A stretch of 64,000 nt of DNA from Strix aluco. Lineage: Eukaryota; Chordata; Aves; Strigiformes; Strigidae. Position numbers and translations under genes: made by a program. The notes beneath the pieces were generated by a model, which saw only the letters and a list, made by a program, of their open reading frames with translations, made no database searches and was not told the origin of the DNA. Below, in pieces: positions 37,201 through 46,702 of the stretch. The stretch is taken from the NCBI RefSeq assembly GCF_031877795.1, contig NC_133938.1, positions 16,462,920 to 16,526,919 of the forward strand, read 5' to 3'. Numbering within the stretch: the first letter of the stretch is position 1; the number at the start of each line of letters is the position of its first letter.

Positions 37201-40200
37201 TTCCTTTCGATATCACACAGGAAAGATTCACATAGATTTACTCACTGCTGCTATTGGAACAGTGTGTTCATCAGCTTTCACTAAATGAAGAGCAAAAGAA
37301 ACACTTAGAAGAGTCTGAAGGTAGTTAAGTTCATCATTGCGAATTCTGGTCTTAATGAATTTGAGTGCTTCTGTGGTGCCTGTTGCAGAAACTGCACTCA
37401 GCAGCCATCGCCTGCAAGCAGGTTAAAAAAAAAAATCCTTAATTCTAGATGTCAATTCTCAAAAAATTGAAAAGTTTCTTATAAGCTGGTACAATGAAAT
37501 ACCTGTAGCGGGGCTTATCTGAAAATTGTCTCCAGATGGACTCAAGAGTATCAGCGCTTGCTATCCGGCAGAGCTGGACAAGCTCCAAGAATCTGTATGG
37601 AACATCATCGTGGAAATCTTGTTGGTTATTCAGGACTATGTGTTGCAGTGTTTCTACTATCTGTTACAAAACACGAGAGAGAGGGGGCATACCTAATTAA
37701 ATCCTTTGGAATTTATGATCATTACTCTTTTAGTAATTTTTTGATTAGGAAAGCAATTTGAAGACCTAAAAATACTATACCCGTTGCTCAGGGTTTTTCA
37801 TCTTGATTAGCTGTAGTGGTATCTGTGGCAATACTGATGGGAAGTGGTAACGAAGGCCTCCGTAGCTCTGCATGGAAATGTCCGGGGCACTCCCCCGTTC
37901 GCTTCTCACTTCAAGCAAGGTGAGTTGTTGTCTGTCAAGAGACAAGAGTCACGGGAGGAATGAATGAACTCTCTTCCTCCATCTGCCTTAGCTGTGTGTT
38001 GGTTCAGTGATTCTGTGATGGTATAAGTTTTACTCTTTAATAATTTTTTTTTACAGTAAAATCTTACAGTCTGCTAATGGATAAAGCCTTCTAGCTGGAA
38101 CAGAATAATATTAGAGTTATTAACAATGAAATTGTTTCTGAGGAGGAGCTAAACCACTGTTTTCTGAATGAGAGCTACAGATTTGGTGTAATCGATCTTA
38201 TTTCTATGTGCACCATCTTCCTCCTGACACTATAAATTAGCCCTTTTTGAGGACAAACAGACTTGTAAAGTTGCATTCTTATGGTATAAGCAAGCAAAAG
38301 AGTATTTTTCCTTTTCTTCCATGTAATTGTAGTGTCACGTTCACCAGGGTACAAATAAGGAATGGTTCACTGAATTTTTAGGAGTGTGGAAACCCCAAGT
38401 ATGAGTACTCACAGCTTTGCCCAACTCCTGTGGAACTCAATTCTCATTTCACTTCAATTGGGGGTGAAAGGGACTGCCAGAATCTATAATTATTCCTGTC
38501 CACCTACCTTGCTTCCATAACAGCAACACCAGTAGGTTCACTGAGTGGTGAGATCTGATACACCTGCTGCGACACCACTTCTGTGATGAGGGTGCCACTG
38601 TCTGACTGCTTCAGTTTGTAGGAGAAAGCTGCAGTCCCTTTTATGAGCCTTACTTTCTGGAGGAAGACAGAGGAACGTGAAGGGTAAATGGGAACAGAAT
38701 GGCTGTGCCTGTAATTAGGAGGGTTTTTTCACATCTCACATACCATGATGTCAACAGGACAAGGATAGATGTAAGCCATTCCAACACTCTTCTTCACTTT
38801 TTCCTGGCAATTATTTTGGTCTATAGTTTTGGTAACAGAGATACGACTGTTCTTCCTGTCTTCCTGGATGACGTACCTTGTATGGCAAACACCTCCAATT
38901 CCAGCCTGGTAGATCAATACAGATAATGAGACTTCCCAATTATATCAGGATTTCATTGTGTGAGAAGAAGTTTTACTGAACAAAGATTCTGAAGGAGCAG
39001 TATGCAGGTAAGGACCTACTGACCAGTCTTAATTATGTTTTGAAACCTGTTACCATCGCACACAATTAATCCTATTGAACTAAAAAATAGACACATGAAC
39101 AATAGTCAGGGAATAGAGTTTAAAATTAAAAAGTAATCAATTAATTAATATCAACAATGAACAAATAAAATGGATCAAGTAGCTATATCAGGGAAGCCAT
39201 ATAACAAATACATTCATAGATAATAATTCTTTTCTTCAGAAGACTGCATTTTTAAGACAGATGTCTTAAAAAGAATCCAGCCCAGATAATTCATCCAACA
39301 CATATGCACACATTTTCTTCCATGTGAATGAAAAAATCCTCTTATTTTGATGATGAACATTTGAAAGTAGATGCAAATAAACAGAAACTTGAAGGAAGAG
39401 CACGTAAAGACAAAACATCCTTTCAGTAAAGTAGTGTTAGAATGGAAAAAACAAACCTCTTGCAATTCATATACATTCTGTGACTTTTTAATGGTTATCT
39501 GTATCATGTTCAGTATTCCTCTCACTATGTTAATACAGATATCAGGGCAGTCTTCTGGGCCATAAATGTTTCCAATTCGTCCACTATTGTATTCAAACTT
39601 GAAGGGCCGGGTAAAACATGAAGAAACCATCTGGGTGATTTTGGAAGATCGAGTAAATGGGTCCCTGGGCCAGATGCCATTGTATTCCTCAAATTGTGGA
39701 GAGCGGATCTGGGAGGAATTTAAGAAAAAGATACTTACTTGAATAAAATTACTTTGGTACTAAATATGTAAACAGATTGGAAGAAATTAACATAATCACT
39801 AGTTATATACTCTTTCCTTCCAAAGGCAGGCTTAGAAATTCATACAGCAGTTTATTCTTTTGTCTCTTGCTTACACTATTATAAAACCAGTACAAACCCT
39901 GGGGGCTCAGCAGCATTATTTTATCTTACAGAACCAGTTAATGTATCACTATTATTTCCCAGGGACATTTTAAACATTTTACTTGCATTAACTTTACAGG
40001 GAGAAAGACTGGTTAAAAAAAATTTTTTAAAAATTCAAATAAAATTCTCCCTATTTTTTCAGTCTTAAAATAAATATTCTGCTTTAGGTGAAATTTAGCA
40101 TTTAAAAAGTTTATATCATTCTAAATGTCAAAAAAAATACAGTTTTAGAATGTTTCATTTTAACTCATCCCCTTCCAAATTTATTTTCTTTGTTAAACTA

Positions 40201-41656
40201 GTTGCTATATTTGATTCATATTTGTGAATTGCTCAAATCAACCCAGGTTTTGTTTTAAATAATGAACAATGTATTTATAAACCTTTTTTTCCCCCATACT
40301 GAGACACAACGTAAATCAGAAGCACTTTCAGTAACTTTGGAAAAGTTACTGCTAGTTTAGATGCCTCAGAGCACAGCCTGCTGCACACCATTTAAGAATT
40401 TCAGGATGAAGGCTGTAGGGTGAAATACAATCCCCAGCCCATAATTTTGATAGCTTGCCCTCATCAATGAAAGAAGATCTACAGCTCAACTACAACCAGG
40501 GAGAGCTCTGACACTGAACTCAGTACCCCAAAAAGAAGCTCTGATTTGTAACTAAATTAAACAGACAAATAAAAGTATTGTTCCGAAACATATTTATTTC
40601 AGATGGGTGAGGTCCTGTCTCCACTGATGTCAGCAGAGGCATGATTTCACATGTACAGATCTTTTACTGAATTATCCAAACACTAACTATTATTACATGA
40701 TCCTTTTCGATGCCCTTCATTATTTTTATCTTTCTTTTATCACTTACCACTTTTTGTCTTCAGCTTTTATCACTTTTTATCTTTAGTTTTAATCACTTTT
40801 TAAGTCTACGTTTATTAATTGTCTGCATGACAATTATTTTACATACCCAAATCCTGAATTCCCACAGAAGTTGGAAATGTGTGTTGAGACTAAAACCAAA
40901 TCATAAACTCAGAGCAGGCTTGAATGCCTTGAATTAGAAATAACAGTTTTCTAACAGAAACCCTGATTTTGGCACTTCTATTTCCAGCAAAAAGTCTCGA
41001 GGAACACCTCCTAGGAACAATTTCCACACAAACACTGGTAAGTGACTGGATGCCAAATCACTAGTCACTTCCGAAACTTTAACTTGCAGATCGTTCTCTG
41101 ACATCTACAGCACAGTCTCCAGTTGCTTCCTACAGCTTTACTAAACCACAAATTAGCCAGATGCAATTATGACTGCAATATAGATTTCACTGTTGCATGG
41201 TACATTTGGAAGAAGACACGGTACCTTGAGGAGGTAAGTGTTCTCTGACAGCCCACTGATCTCTAGTTTGCTGCTCAAGCGCAGACCGGCTTTGGCTAAA
41301 ATTTTTTCTTGAAGCCCATTCAACACCCAGCCTTCATAGCTGTATAAGTAGCTCTTTCTGCTACTGAATGCAGGGTCTGTGGGGAATAATAGCCATTTTT
41401 ATGATACTTGCAAGCATGTTCTAATAAACAGAAATCACAACAAAGTCACCAAAAGAAGGTTAGAGAAGGAAATTTACTTACCAATGTCAGACTTCTGGCT
41501 ACCTGCAAAAAGAGATGGAAACCAGATAAGTAATATTCAGTCTAGATCCAATTGTTGCCATTGAACTCGAGGGAAATTTTGGGTAAGAGATATGAAGGAG
41601 GGATATGTAGGCTTACCTACAAGGGTGAGCGCTAGTGCAAGTATGATTCCCCTCAT
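18057..41656 (-). CDS. VTG2: Vitellogenin-2 (major yolk precursor), complete
   Basis: Secreted phospholipoglycoprotein made in liver under oestrogen, taken up by the oocyte receptor and cut into lipovitellin 1, phosvitin, lipovitellin 2 and YGP40. Thirty-five exons, all GT-AG and in frame: 41617-41656, 41482-41502, 41225-41376, 39457-39708, 38744-38905, 38508-38656, 37781-37931, 37503-37660, 37246-37411, 36263-36388, 35702-35920, 34522-34739, 34263-34360, 33840-33964, 33628-33729, 32847-32966, 32571-32760, 30746-30839, 30449-30634, 29758-29902, 29414-29636, 29148-29323, 27968-28756, 27444-27494, 26427-26516, 25125-25337, 24888-25030, 24348-24486, 23661-23796, 23037-23223, 22634-22725, 21460-21557, 20595-20754, 19032-19193, 18057-18175. 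The sum is 5,652 nt: 1,883 residues plus stop. Chicken VTG2 is about 1,850 residues with 35 exons. The gene is intact. The extra length is mostly in phosvitin. Confidence 0.96.
23661..27494 (-). CDS. VTG2: VTG2 exons 24-29: lipovitellin 2 (residues about 1355-1611)
   Basis: Starts with [14 protein letters not shown] (exon 24, 51 nt) and a basic-serine linker (exon 25, 90 nt). Then come the beta-rich segments [20 protein letters not shown] and [16 protein letters not shown] (exon 26, with an N-glycosylation sequon NLT), [14 protein letters not shown] (exon 27), [13 protein letters not shown] (exon 28) and [20 protein letters not shown] (exon 29). All align closely with chicken VTG2. Introns 24 and 25, each roughly 1 kb, hold no recognisable gene. 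Confidence 0.93.
27968..28756 (-). CDS. VTG2: VTG2 exon 23: phosvitin serine-rich domain (residues 1092-1354)
   Basis: A 263-codon exon flanked by CAG acceptor and GT donor. It opens V-A-N-K-T-R-H, has an acidic/basic linker ([14 protein letters not shown]), and then long serine runs broken by Lys, Arg and Gly. By my reading about half of all residues are Ser, so the domain should be a heavily phosphorylated metal-binding yolk protein. Serines are coded mainly by AGC/AGT, so the plus strand shows GCT/ACT (CTG-class) triplets. Three histidine-rich motifs occur: [13 protein letters not shown] twice and a diverged [13 protein letters not shown]. The first two lie in 183-bp units in tandem (plus-strand copies begin at 28096 and 28279). 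Chicken has a 690-nt exon and, as I recall, two His motifs, so this copy is expanded. The exon ends S-K-I-W. Confidence 0.95.
29148..41376 (-). CDS. VTG2: VTG2 exons 3-22: lipovitellin 1 (residues about 21-1091)
   Basis: Exons 3-16 encode the Vitellogenin_N lipid-transfer module (N-terminal beta barrel and helical domain). Exons 17-20 encode the open beta-sheet domain, and exons 21-22 the beta-shell segment leading into phosvitin. Diagnostic stretches include [18 protein letters not shown] (exon 3), [18 protein letters not shown] (exon 4), [12 protein letters not shown] (exon 5), [20 protein letters not shown] (exon 11), [17 protein letters not shown] (exon 14) and [20 protein letters not shown] (exon 19). 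Conserved cysteines appear in exons 4, 5, 10, 11 and 21. It binds and packages lipid in yolk. All exon lengths match VTG3 except exon 21. Confidence 0.95.
30160..30265. repeat. A-rich / (AAAT)n low-complexity tract in VTG2 intron 19
   Basis: The plus strand is almost entirely A and T, with tandem AAAT units (near 30200-30215) and A runs, upstream of exon 19 in + coordinates ordering. No coding potential. Confidence 0.75.
31150..31830 (-). mobile_element. CR1 LINE relic in VTG2 intron 17
   Basis: The plus strand follows the reverse complement of a CR1 coding tail: a 'tactccagatgcagcc' stretch, then 'atgcagttggccttc', a 'ccatccctccagcctgtc' stretch, and near the right end a segment ending 'acaaggatgttat'. 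It is far more diverged than the copy at 11072-12058 and has many stops. Boundaries are approximate. It lies between exons 17 and 18, in gene-sense orientation. Confidence 0.75.
41617..41656 (-). CDS. VTG2: VTG2 exon 1: start codon and signal peptide
   Basis: ATG at 41654-41656 opens [14 protein letters not shown], nearly identical to the leader of chicken vitellogenin-2. The exon is 40 nt and ends in phase 1. The next exon (41482-41502, 21 nt) adds SQKSDI and completes the region around signal cleavage. The start is supported by the leader, the TATA-like box about 40 bp upstream and the identical arrangement in VTG3. Confidence 0.95.
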
Positions 41657-41689
41657 AGTGAAGGTGAATGGGGCTCTGCCAGACATGGT

Positions 41690-41703
41690 GAGACTTTTAT
41701 GGA
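41690..41703 (-). promoter_or_regulatory. VTG2: VTG2 TATA-like box
   Basis: On the minus strand CCATAAAAGT lies at 41693-41702, about 40 bp upstream of the ATG and collinear with CTATAAAAG of VTG3. Further out, GTAAACA at 41764-41770 resembles a FOXA liver-factor site, roughly 100 bp from the inferred transcription start. Use of either motif is inferred. Confidence 0.65.
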
Positions 41704-42004
41704 AGAAAGCTGAGGAACACGTGGCTCCGTTCTGCTGAATTCTCAAGTTTTTTATCAGTTTATGTAAACACTTCCCTTTTTGCAATCATACTTTCTCTTC
41801 AGATGGAATAACGGAAATCAAGTCATACCCTAGCATCTCACCGACTTTCTCATATAAGCCTTTTGCTGTATTGTTTAAAAGTTTCTACTCATCCTAGTAA
41901 AACAATTTTACTAGGTCATTTACAATACATTTACAATAAACACATTACTTAATTTCCTAGATTGTGTCACAGCTGGCTGCTGGTATTTGATCCTGCCACT
42001 GATT

Positions 42005-42070
42005 AGGCTGATTTTGCCCAGGTTATGCTGACCTGGCATCTGACCCAAGCTGTTATCTAACTGATAGTTG
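42005..42070 (-). promoter_or_regulatory. VTG2: VTG2 imperfect ERE plus GATA-type sites
   Basis: AGGTTATGCTGACCT at 42020-42034 matches AGGTCAnnnTGACCT with one mismatch. TTATCTAACTGATAGT follows at 42053-42068. The same pair, with the same spacing, occurs upstream of VTG3. The ERE is about 350 bp from the inferred transcription start, close to the position of a known secondary ERE in chicken vitellogenin II. Confidence 0.7.
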
Positions 42071-42303
42071 GCCCAATTAACAAAGTACAGTCAGTGTCAC
42101 ACACGTTAAGAGTGTTCTTTCTCTTCCCTCAGCATTGGTTTACAGCCACCACTGCAGACAGGAGATGAAGACAGCTAAAGACTTGCTATTCTTATAATCA
42201 TATGTGCACCAAAGCACATCTAACATCCTGCTAAAAATCTGTATGTATGGAATATATATATTTATTTAAATAAATCAGAGGATCAGTGTGTCCTTTCAGC
42301 TCC

Positions 42304-42316
42304 GGTCACACTGACC
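42304..42316. promoter_or_regulatory. VTG2: VTG2 perfect palindromic oestrogen response element
   Basis: GGTCACACTGACC fits GGTCAnnnTGACC exactly. It lies about 640 bp upstream of the inferred VTG2 transcription start, matching the distal ERE near -625 described for chicken vitellogenin II. I found no equivalent perfect site in the VTG3 flank. Confidence 0.8.
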
Positions 42317-45300
42317 AGGAATATTTTTTAAATGAACAAAGATTTCATAAGCAATCTGTAAATATTTTATCTTCCAAGGTAAATGACAGCTAAATGTGAA
42401 CAATTAAAAGCTGCAGAGACTCTGAGCAGCGAAGCAGCTAGAACTTTTGCATTTCCTAAGGAGCCAAATACAAAATGTGTCCAAGTACCTGAACTCACGT
42501 AGGCTTGCAGCCAGCTTCATCACTGAGATACATTGACAGCCCAGGAACGCTTTCACACAAGCATGCTGTTCTAGAAATTTTGGGGGCATGGAGGCAAGCA
42601 GAGATGCACAAAACATGCTTGCCCCTTTTTGAGCATAGTAACAGATTGATAATCACAAAAAGGGAGTAATGAGTTCTGGTCAACCCCCCAAAAAAGATAT
42701 AGAGTCTTCCAAACTGAGATGGGTGGTAATTGCATCAACAAACAAAACAAAACAAAAAAGCAAGAAAAACACACAGGGGCTTCTCAATTGGAAGGTATTT
42801 CTGGAGGGGTAACTTCAGGCAATGCAATAAACCATGGCCTTTAACTCATGCAAAAAACATGAATCTGATTCTAATTCAGCATCTACGATGTACTGGTTAT
42901 TCAGTCACTTTATTGCTGTTCTCACAATACCTATGGTTGTAAGATTAACCACAGGAGTGTGATTTGTGGCAAACACTATTTTAATGACCACAAATGAACA
43001 TTTATTTTCTATTTCAGCAGTTTCTAGTCTCCCACTAGCAACTGCTCTTTCTGGGTTGTCAGTCCCACAAGTCTTGACTTTTTCAGACAGATTTCATCTG
43101 GGCTGTAAATCCACCTGGGGTTGTACAACCTCTGTTTTGGGAACTGCCCTCCAGCTCACTGCAGAAGACTACACTGAGGGGGGTGGGGTGGGAGGGCCAG
43201 GACATTAGCAAGAAGTGTGTCCTTTTCATCATTATCAAGCTATTATTATGTTCAAGGGATCAAGCATGTTTTGTTCCTTAGGTGACAAACTCTTCACTAT
43301 AGTGTTGGCAAGCTCTTCTATACAATGATAATTAGTTTTTTGTCATTGAACATTTCTTTAAAACAAATGTTATGTTATACATTCCAACTAATTGTACATC
43401 TCACACAACTTGAAACTTGAATAAAGGAACATGAGTACTGTGTCAGTGTGAAAACTACAACACAATGTATATCATAGCATTTTTTTAAGGGTTTTTTTTA
43501 AATTACAGTGAAACTTTGCTGGGCATAGTGAATGTTAAAGGTCAGATGCATTCTCTGAAAGCAATAAATAAATCAACAGATAATATGAACACTTCTTTTA
43601 GGATCAGTTTTTGGATCCAACTATATCAACCTTTCATATCTTATAATCTACTTCTGTCACAAATTAGATAGGGGGCATGGAAGGGAAGAAAGTAAAAGCA
43701 AGATGTCCTCCACGTCTTCACACGCAAAAGCTTTGTGGTAACTAGAAATTAAAAGAAAAAAGCAGCACAAGTAGCAGTTAAGCTAATTCAACATACACAA
43801 CATTACAGGGTAATAGCAAACATTTCTGGTTTCCTTTCAAGAATAACCTGTTTGTTTAAATTGATACTAACTTGGGGATTTATTAGTTACCTTGGCATGG
43901 TTTAAGTGTACATAGAATAATCCCTGAGAAAAAGCTAGAATGCGGTCTGATTTTTTTTTCATACACATGGGAATATTTTTCTCCTGCTGCAACTGAAATA
44001 GAGCAAGGCTGCAGAAGCTGGTGGAAGCAGTTCTTCAAATTAGGAAAAGGGCTGTTTTGTAGGGAGAAAGTTTTCTTAAATAAAGTTTTCATTTATTAAT
44101 TTTTTGCAAAAGCTGTATTGTATCATCCTCAACCACTGGGGATGAAAGAGAAAAAAATAACAGCTGTAATCTAACTCTGTAAATTTTCATACTTCATCAG
44201 ACAGGTATTTATGGTAAAAGCACTCTCATCATGTTTAGGATGAGTGGATCTTAAAACTATGGTGTTTTAGTTCACAAAATCTTGACATACCATATGCATT
44301 GCTTCTTTTTCAATGTCATGCATAGGTAGCTAGCAAGAACAGTATGCTAATCAGTCACTGGCAGTCAGGACTTCTTGTTCCTTCTTAAGTAGGTCACTTG
44401 CTCTATTACCTCAAACACGCATGTGTAACAGCATACCTGTGTTACACTCCTGCAAGCAGCCTCCCCCCTTGCTCTTCAACAGTCTCTCAATGAGAAAGAT
44501 CCTGAAGATGTTTCCAACATAGTGGAGTATTACAGTGTCACCAGTCCACCTGCAGTATTCATACCATTATTAGCAGTAGCTTCAGATTTAAAAGCTTCTT
44601 GTTAACTGCATAGAGAGCGATCCTAAATTTCTGGGCACGTTTGCTTTCTTTACAGGGACAGGACTGAATCTATACCCCAGACTTCTAGACCACATCTAAG
44701 AGGTCAGCACAGGACTCAGCTGCATACATACACACCTCTAGCACAGCTGGTTCTTCCACAGAAGTGGAAATTCATTTGAACACCTCCATAAGGTGGGTTA
44801 CAGAATGTTAAAGCAAAAAAAAAATCAGTACAAAATGTTTATTAATTGCTAATCATTCAATAGGCACAAACAAAAGATTAAATAGGCAAGTTATTTTGTC
44901 TTCAAAGGCATTATTATATTAGAAGTTACTGTCATGAAGAAAAAATGTCTAGTAGAAGTCTGGCTAGGCTGAATGCATTTCTGTGTGCCAGCGAAGCACC
45001 CGCGAGCACACTGGCACGGCCTCAGCCCCGCAGCAGCCCCTGGCGGCATAGTGACACTGCCTCAGCACTGACCCACGGGCCTGCAACCACCTCCTGGCTG
45101 GAAAACACCAATCCGACATCATGTGAAGTACTATTCTCCCGCTTAATTCCCAAGATACTACCTTTTTCACTTCACACCTTTAAATATGTTTTTTGAATAT
45201 GTATATTTATTCTTCCATAGCTAAAATCCAGGCAAGAGCTGTCCAACATGCTGTGGGGAAGGGGTAAGCCCAACAGGAACCATACACTGCTAAACCTTTT

Positions 45301-45912
45301 CAGATGACAACATGACTGTGATCACCCCTTTACTGAAGGGGAACTGGAGAAGTAAATAAAAAAAAAATACGATGTTATTTGTATTATCTTTCCAACCTGA
45401 CTACCTATGCAGCAGATCACTCCATTACATCCAATTCTGAAGACAACAAGCAGAGCAGCAATGCATTTTCAGTGAAGGATTCTAAGCTTCAGAGTTAGTT
45501 TCTTTCCTATGACCCTGAGAAAGGCAGAAGTTTCTCAGACATCTTCCAAAAAAAAAAAAAAGGTCAATTACACTAGAATCAGAGCTATACACATGCATTC
45601 ACAGATGCATGAAAACCCAACAAAAGACAAGATAAATTTGTAATGGGCAAGGAAAAGTGCATGCTTTGAGTCTGGTGAAGGAGTCTTTGAAACATCTTAC
45701 CTCTACTTGGTTATTTTTATTATGTTATAAACAAAACAGATTTCCCAAAGGCTATGCCAAAAAGGAATCTGGAGTCAATTAAATGGAAGAACTAAGAAAA
45801 TACAAAACCAGCACTAGATTTGTTGACATAGTATACAGCCCTACAACCATGACAGCTTAAAAGTTTAGTGCACATAAAACAAAGAACCAGTGTTTTAGAA
45901 TAGAATTACACG

Positions 45913-46702
45913 TTTATTGTTCACATTTGAAATAATTTGGTTCTCAACTGAACCACTGAAAGTCCTAATGCATCTGTAAACTGAGTATCACTATAAAACA
46001 ATGTAAAATGCCATGTAAAATAATATTATGTATGCATGTGTTTCATTTCATGGTTTCTCAGCATAATCACTTTGTCTATTTACAAATATATAAAGATTTT
46101 GCGCTTTAGGTCATCTGAAATATCAAAGAGGTATTTTCAAATCACACAATAAATATAGAACCTGTTTTGTTAAAAATCTACAGTATACTGTACATTCAAG
46201 TTGAGGCAAAAGAAGTTTTAATGCCAGTTACACTTGAAACATAAATGAATGTTTCCAATAATTAAACAATTTCTAAAAGTGCTATCTCTGCCTGTGATGA
46301 AAGGTAACATTAGGATCCAGTATTACAGTCAAAGTTTGAGACCATTGCTTCATTCACAGAATCAGAGCTTCTGTTACTAGAAAAATATGAAAGCTCTTAT
46401 ATATTTTTCAATTATTTTCTTTCAAGAGTTGCAAGAAAAGAGGCAAAGAGTGGTCTAAAAAATAAAAGCCTTGTGCACGCACATACACACACACACACAC
46501 CACAATTCAGATCACCACATAATCCTCTAGAAGAATGACCAAACTCACAGCATTCTGTTTCACTTGAGAATGATAAGTTTATGAACAAATCTCTTAACAA
46601 AAAACCCAGCAGGCAACCCTAGGAAGTCTAAGGCAGTTGTTCTATGTGCAAGTTTCTACATAGCAGAGTGCCAACTCCAGAGTCTTCCCATGACTTTGTG
46701 CA
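45913..46702 (-). other. SSX2IP: SSX2IP 3' UTR (inferred)
   Basis: Non-coding, AT-rich sequence from the TAA stop at 46703 to an AATAAA hexamer on the minus strand at 45913-45918. It includes a (CA)n tract, read as (TG)n in the transcript, at about 46479-46503. The end is a guess from the hexamer; longer forms are possible. Confidence 0.45.
46479..46503. repeat. (CA)n microsatellite
   Basis: About ten CA units with interruptions, in the inferred SSX2IP 3' UTR. Confidence 0.85.

Larger units (their letters stand above)
41710..45900. other. Intergenic region between VTG2 promoter and SSX2IP 3' end
   Basis: The left part holds the VTG2 regulatory elements. From about 42400 to 45900 I recognise no gene. 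Short frames on both strands lack motifs. A compact GC-rich patch at 44940-45150 stands out against AT-rich surroundings. Several AATAAA hexamers on the minus strand (for example near 44847 and 44091) could serve longer SSX2IP 3' UTR forms. Confidence 0.55.
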
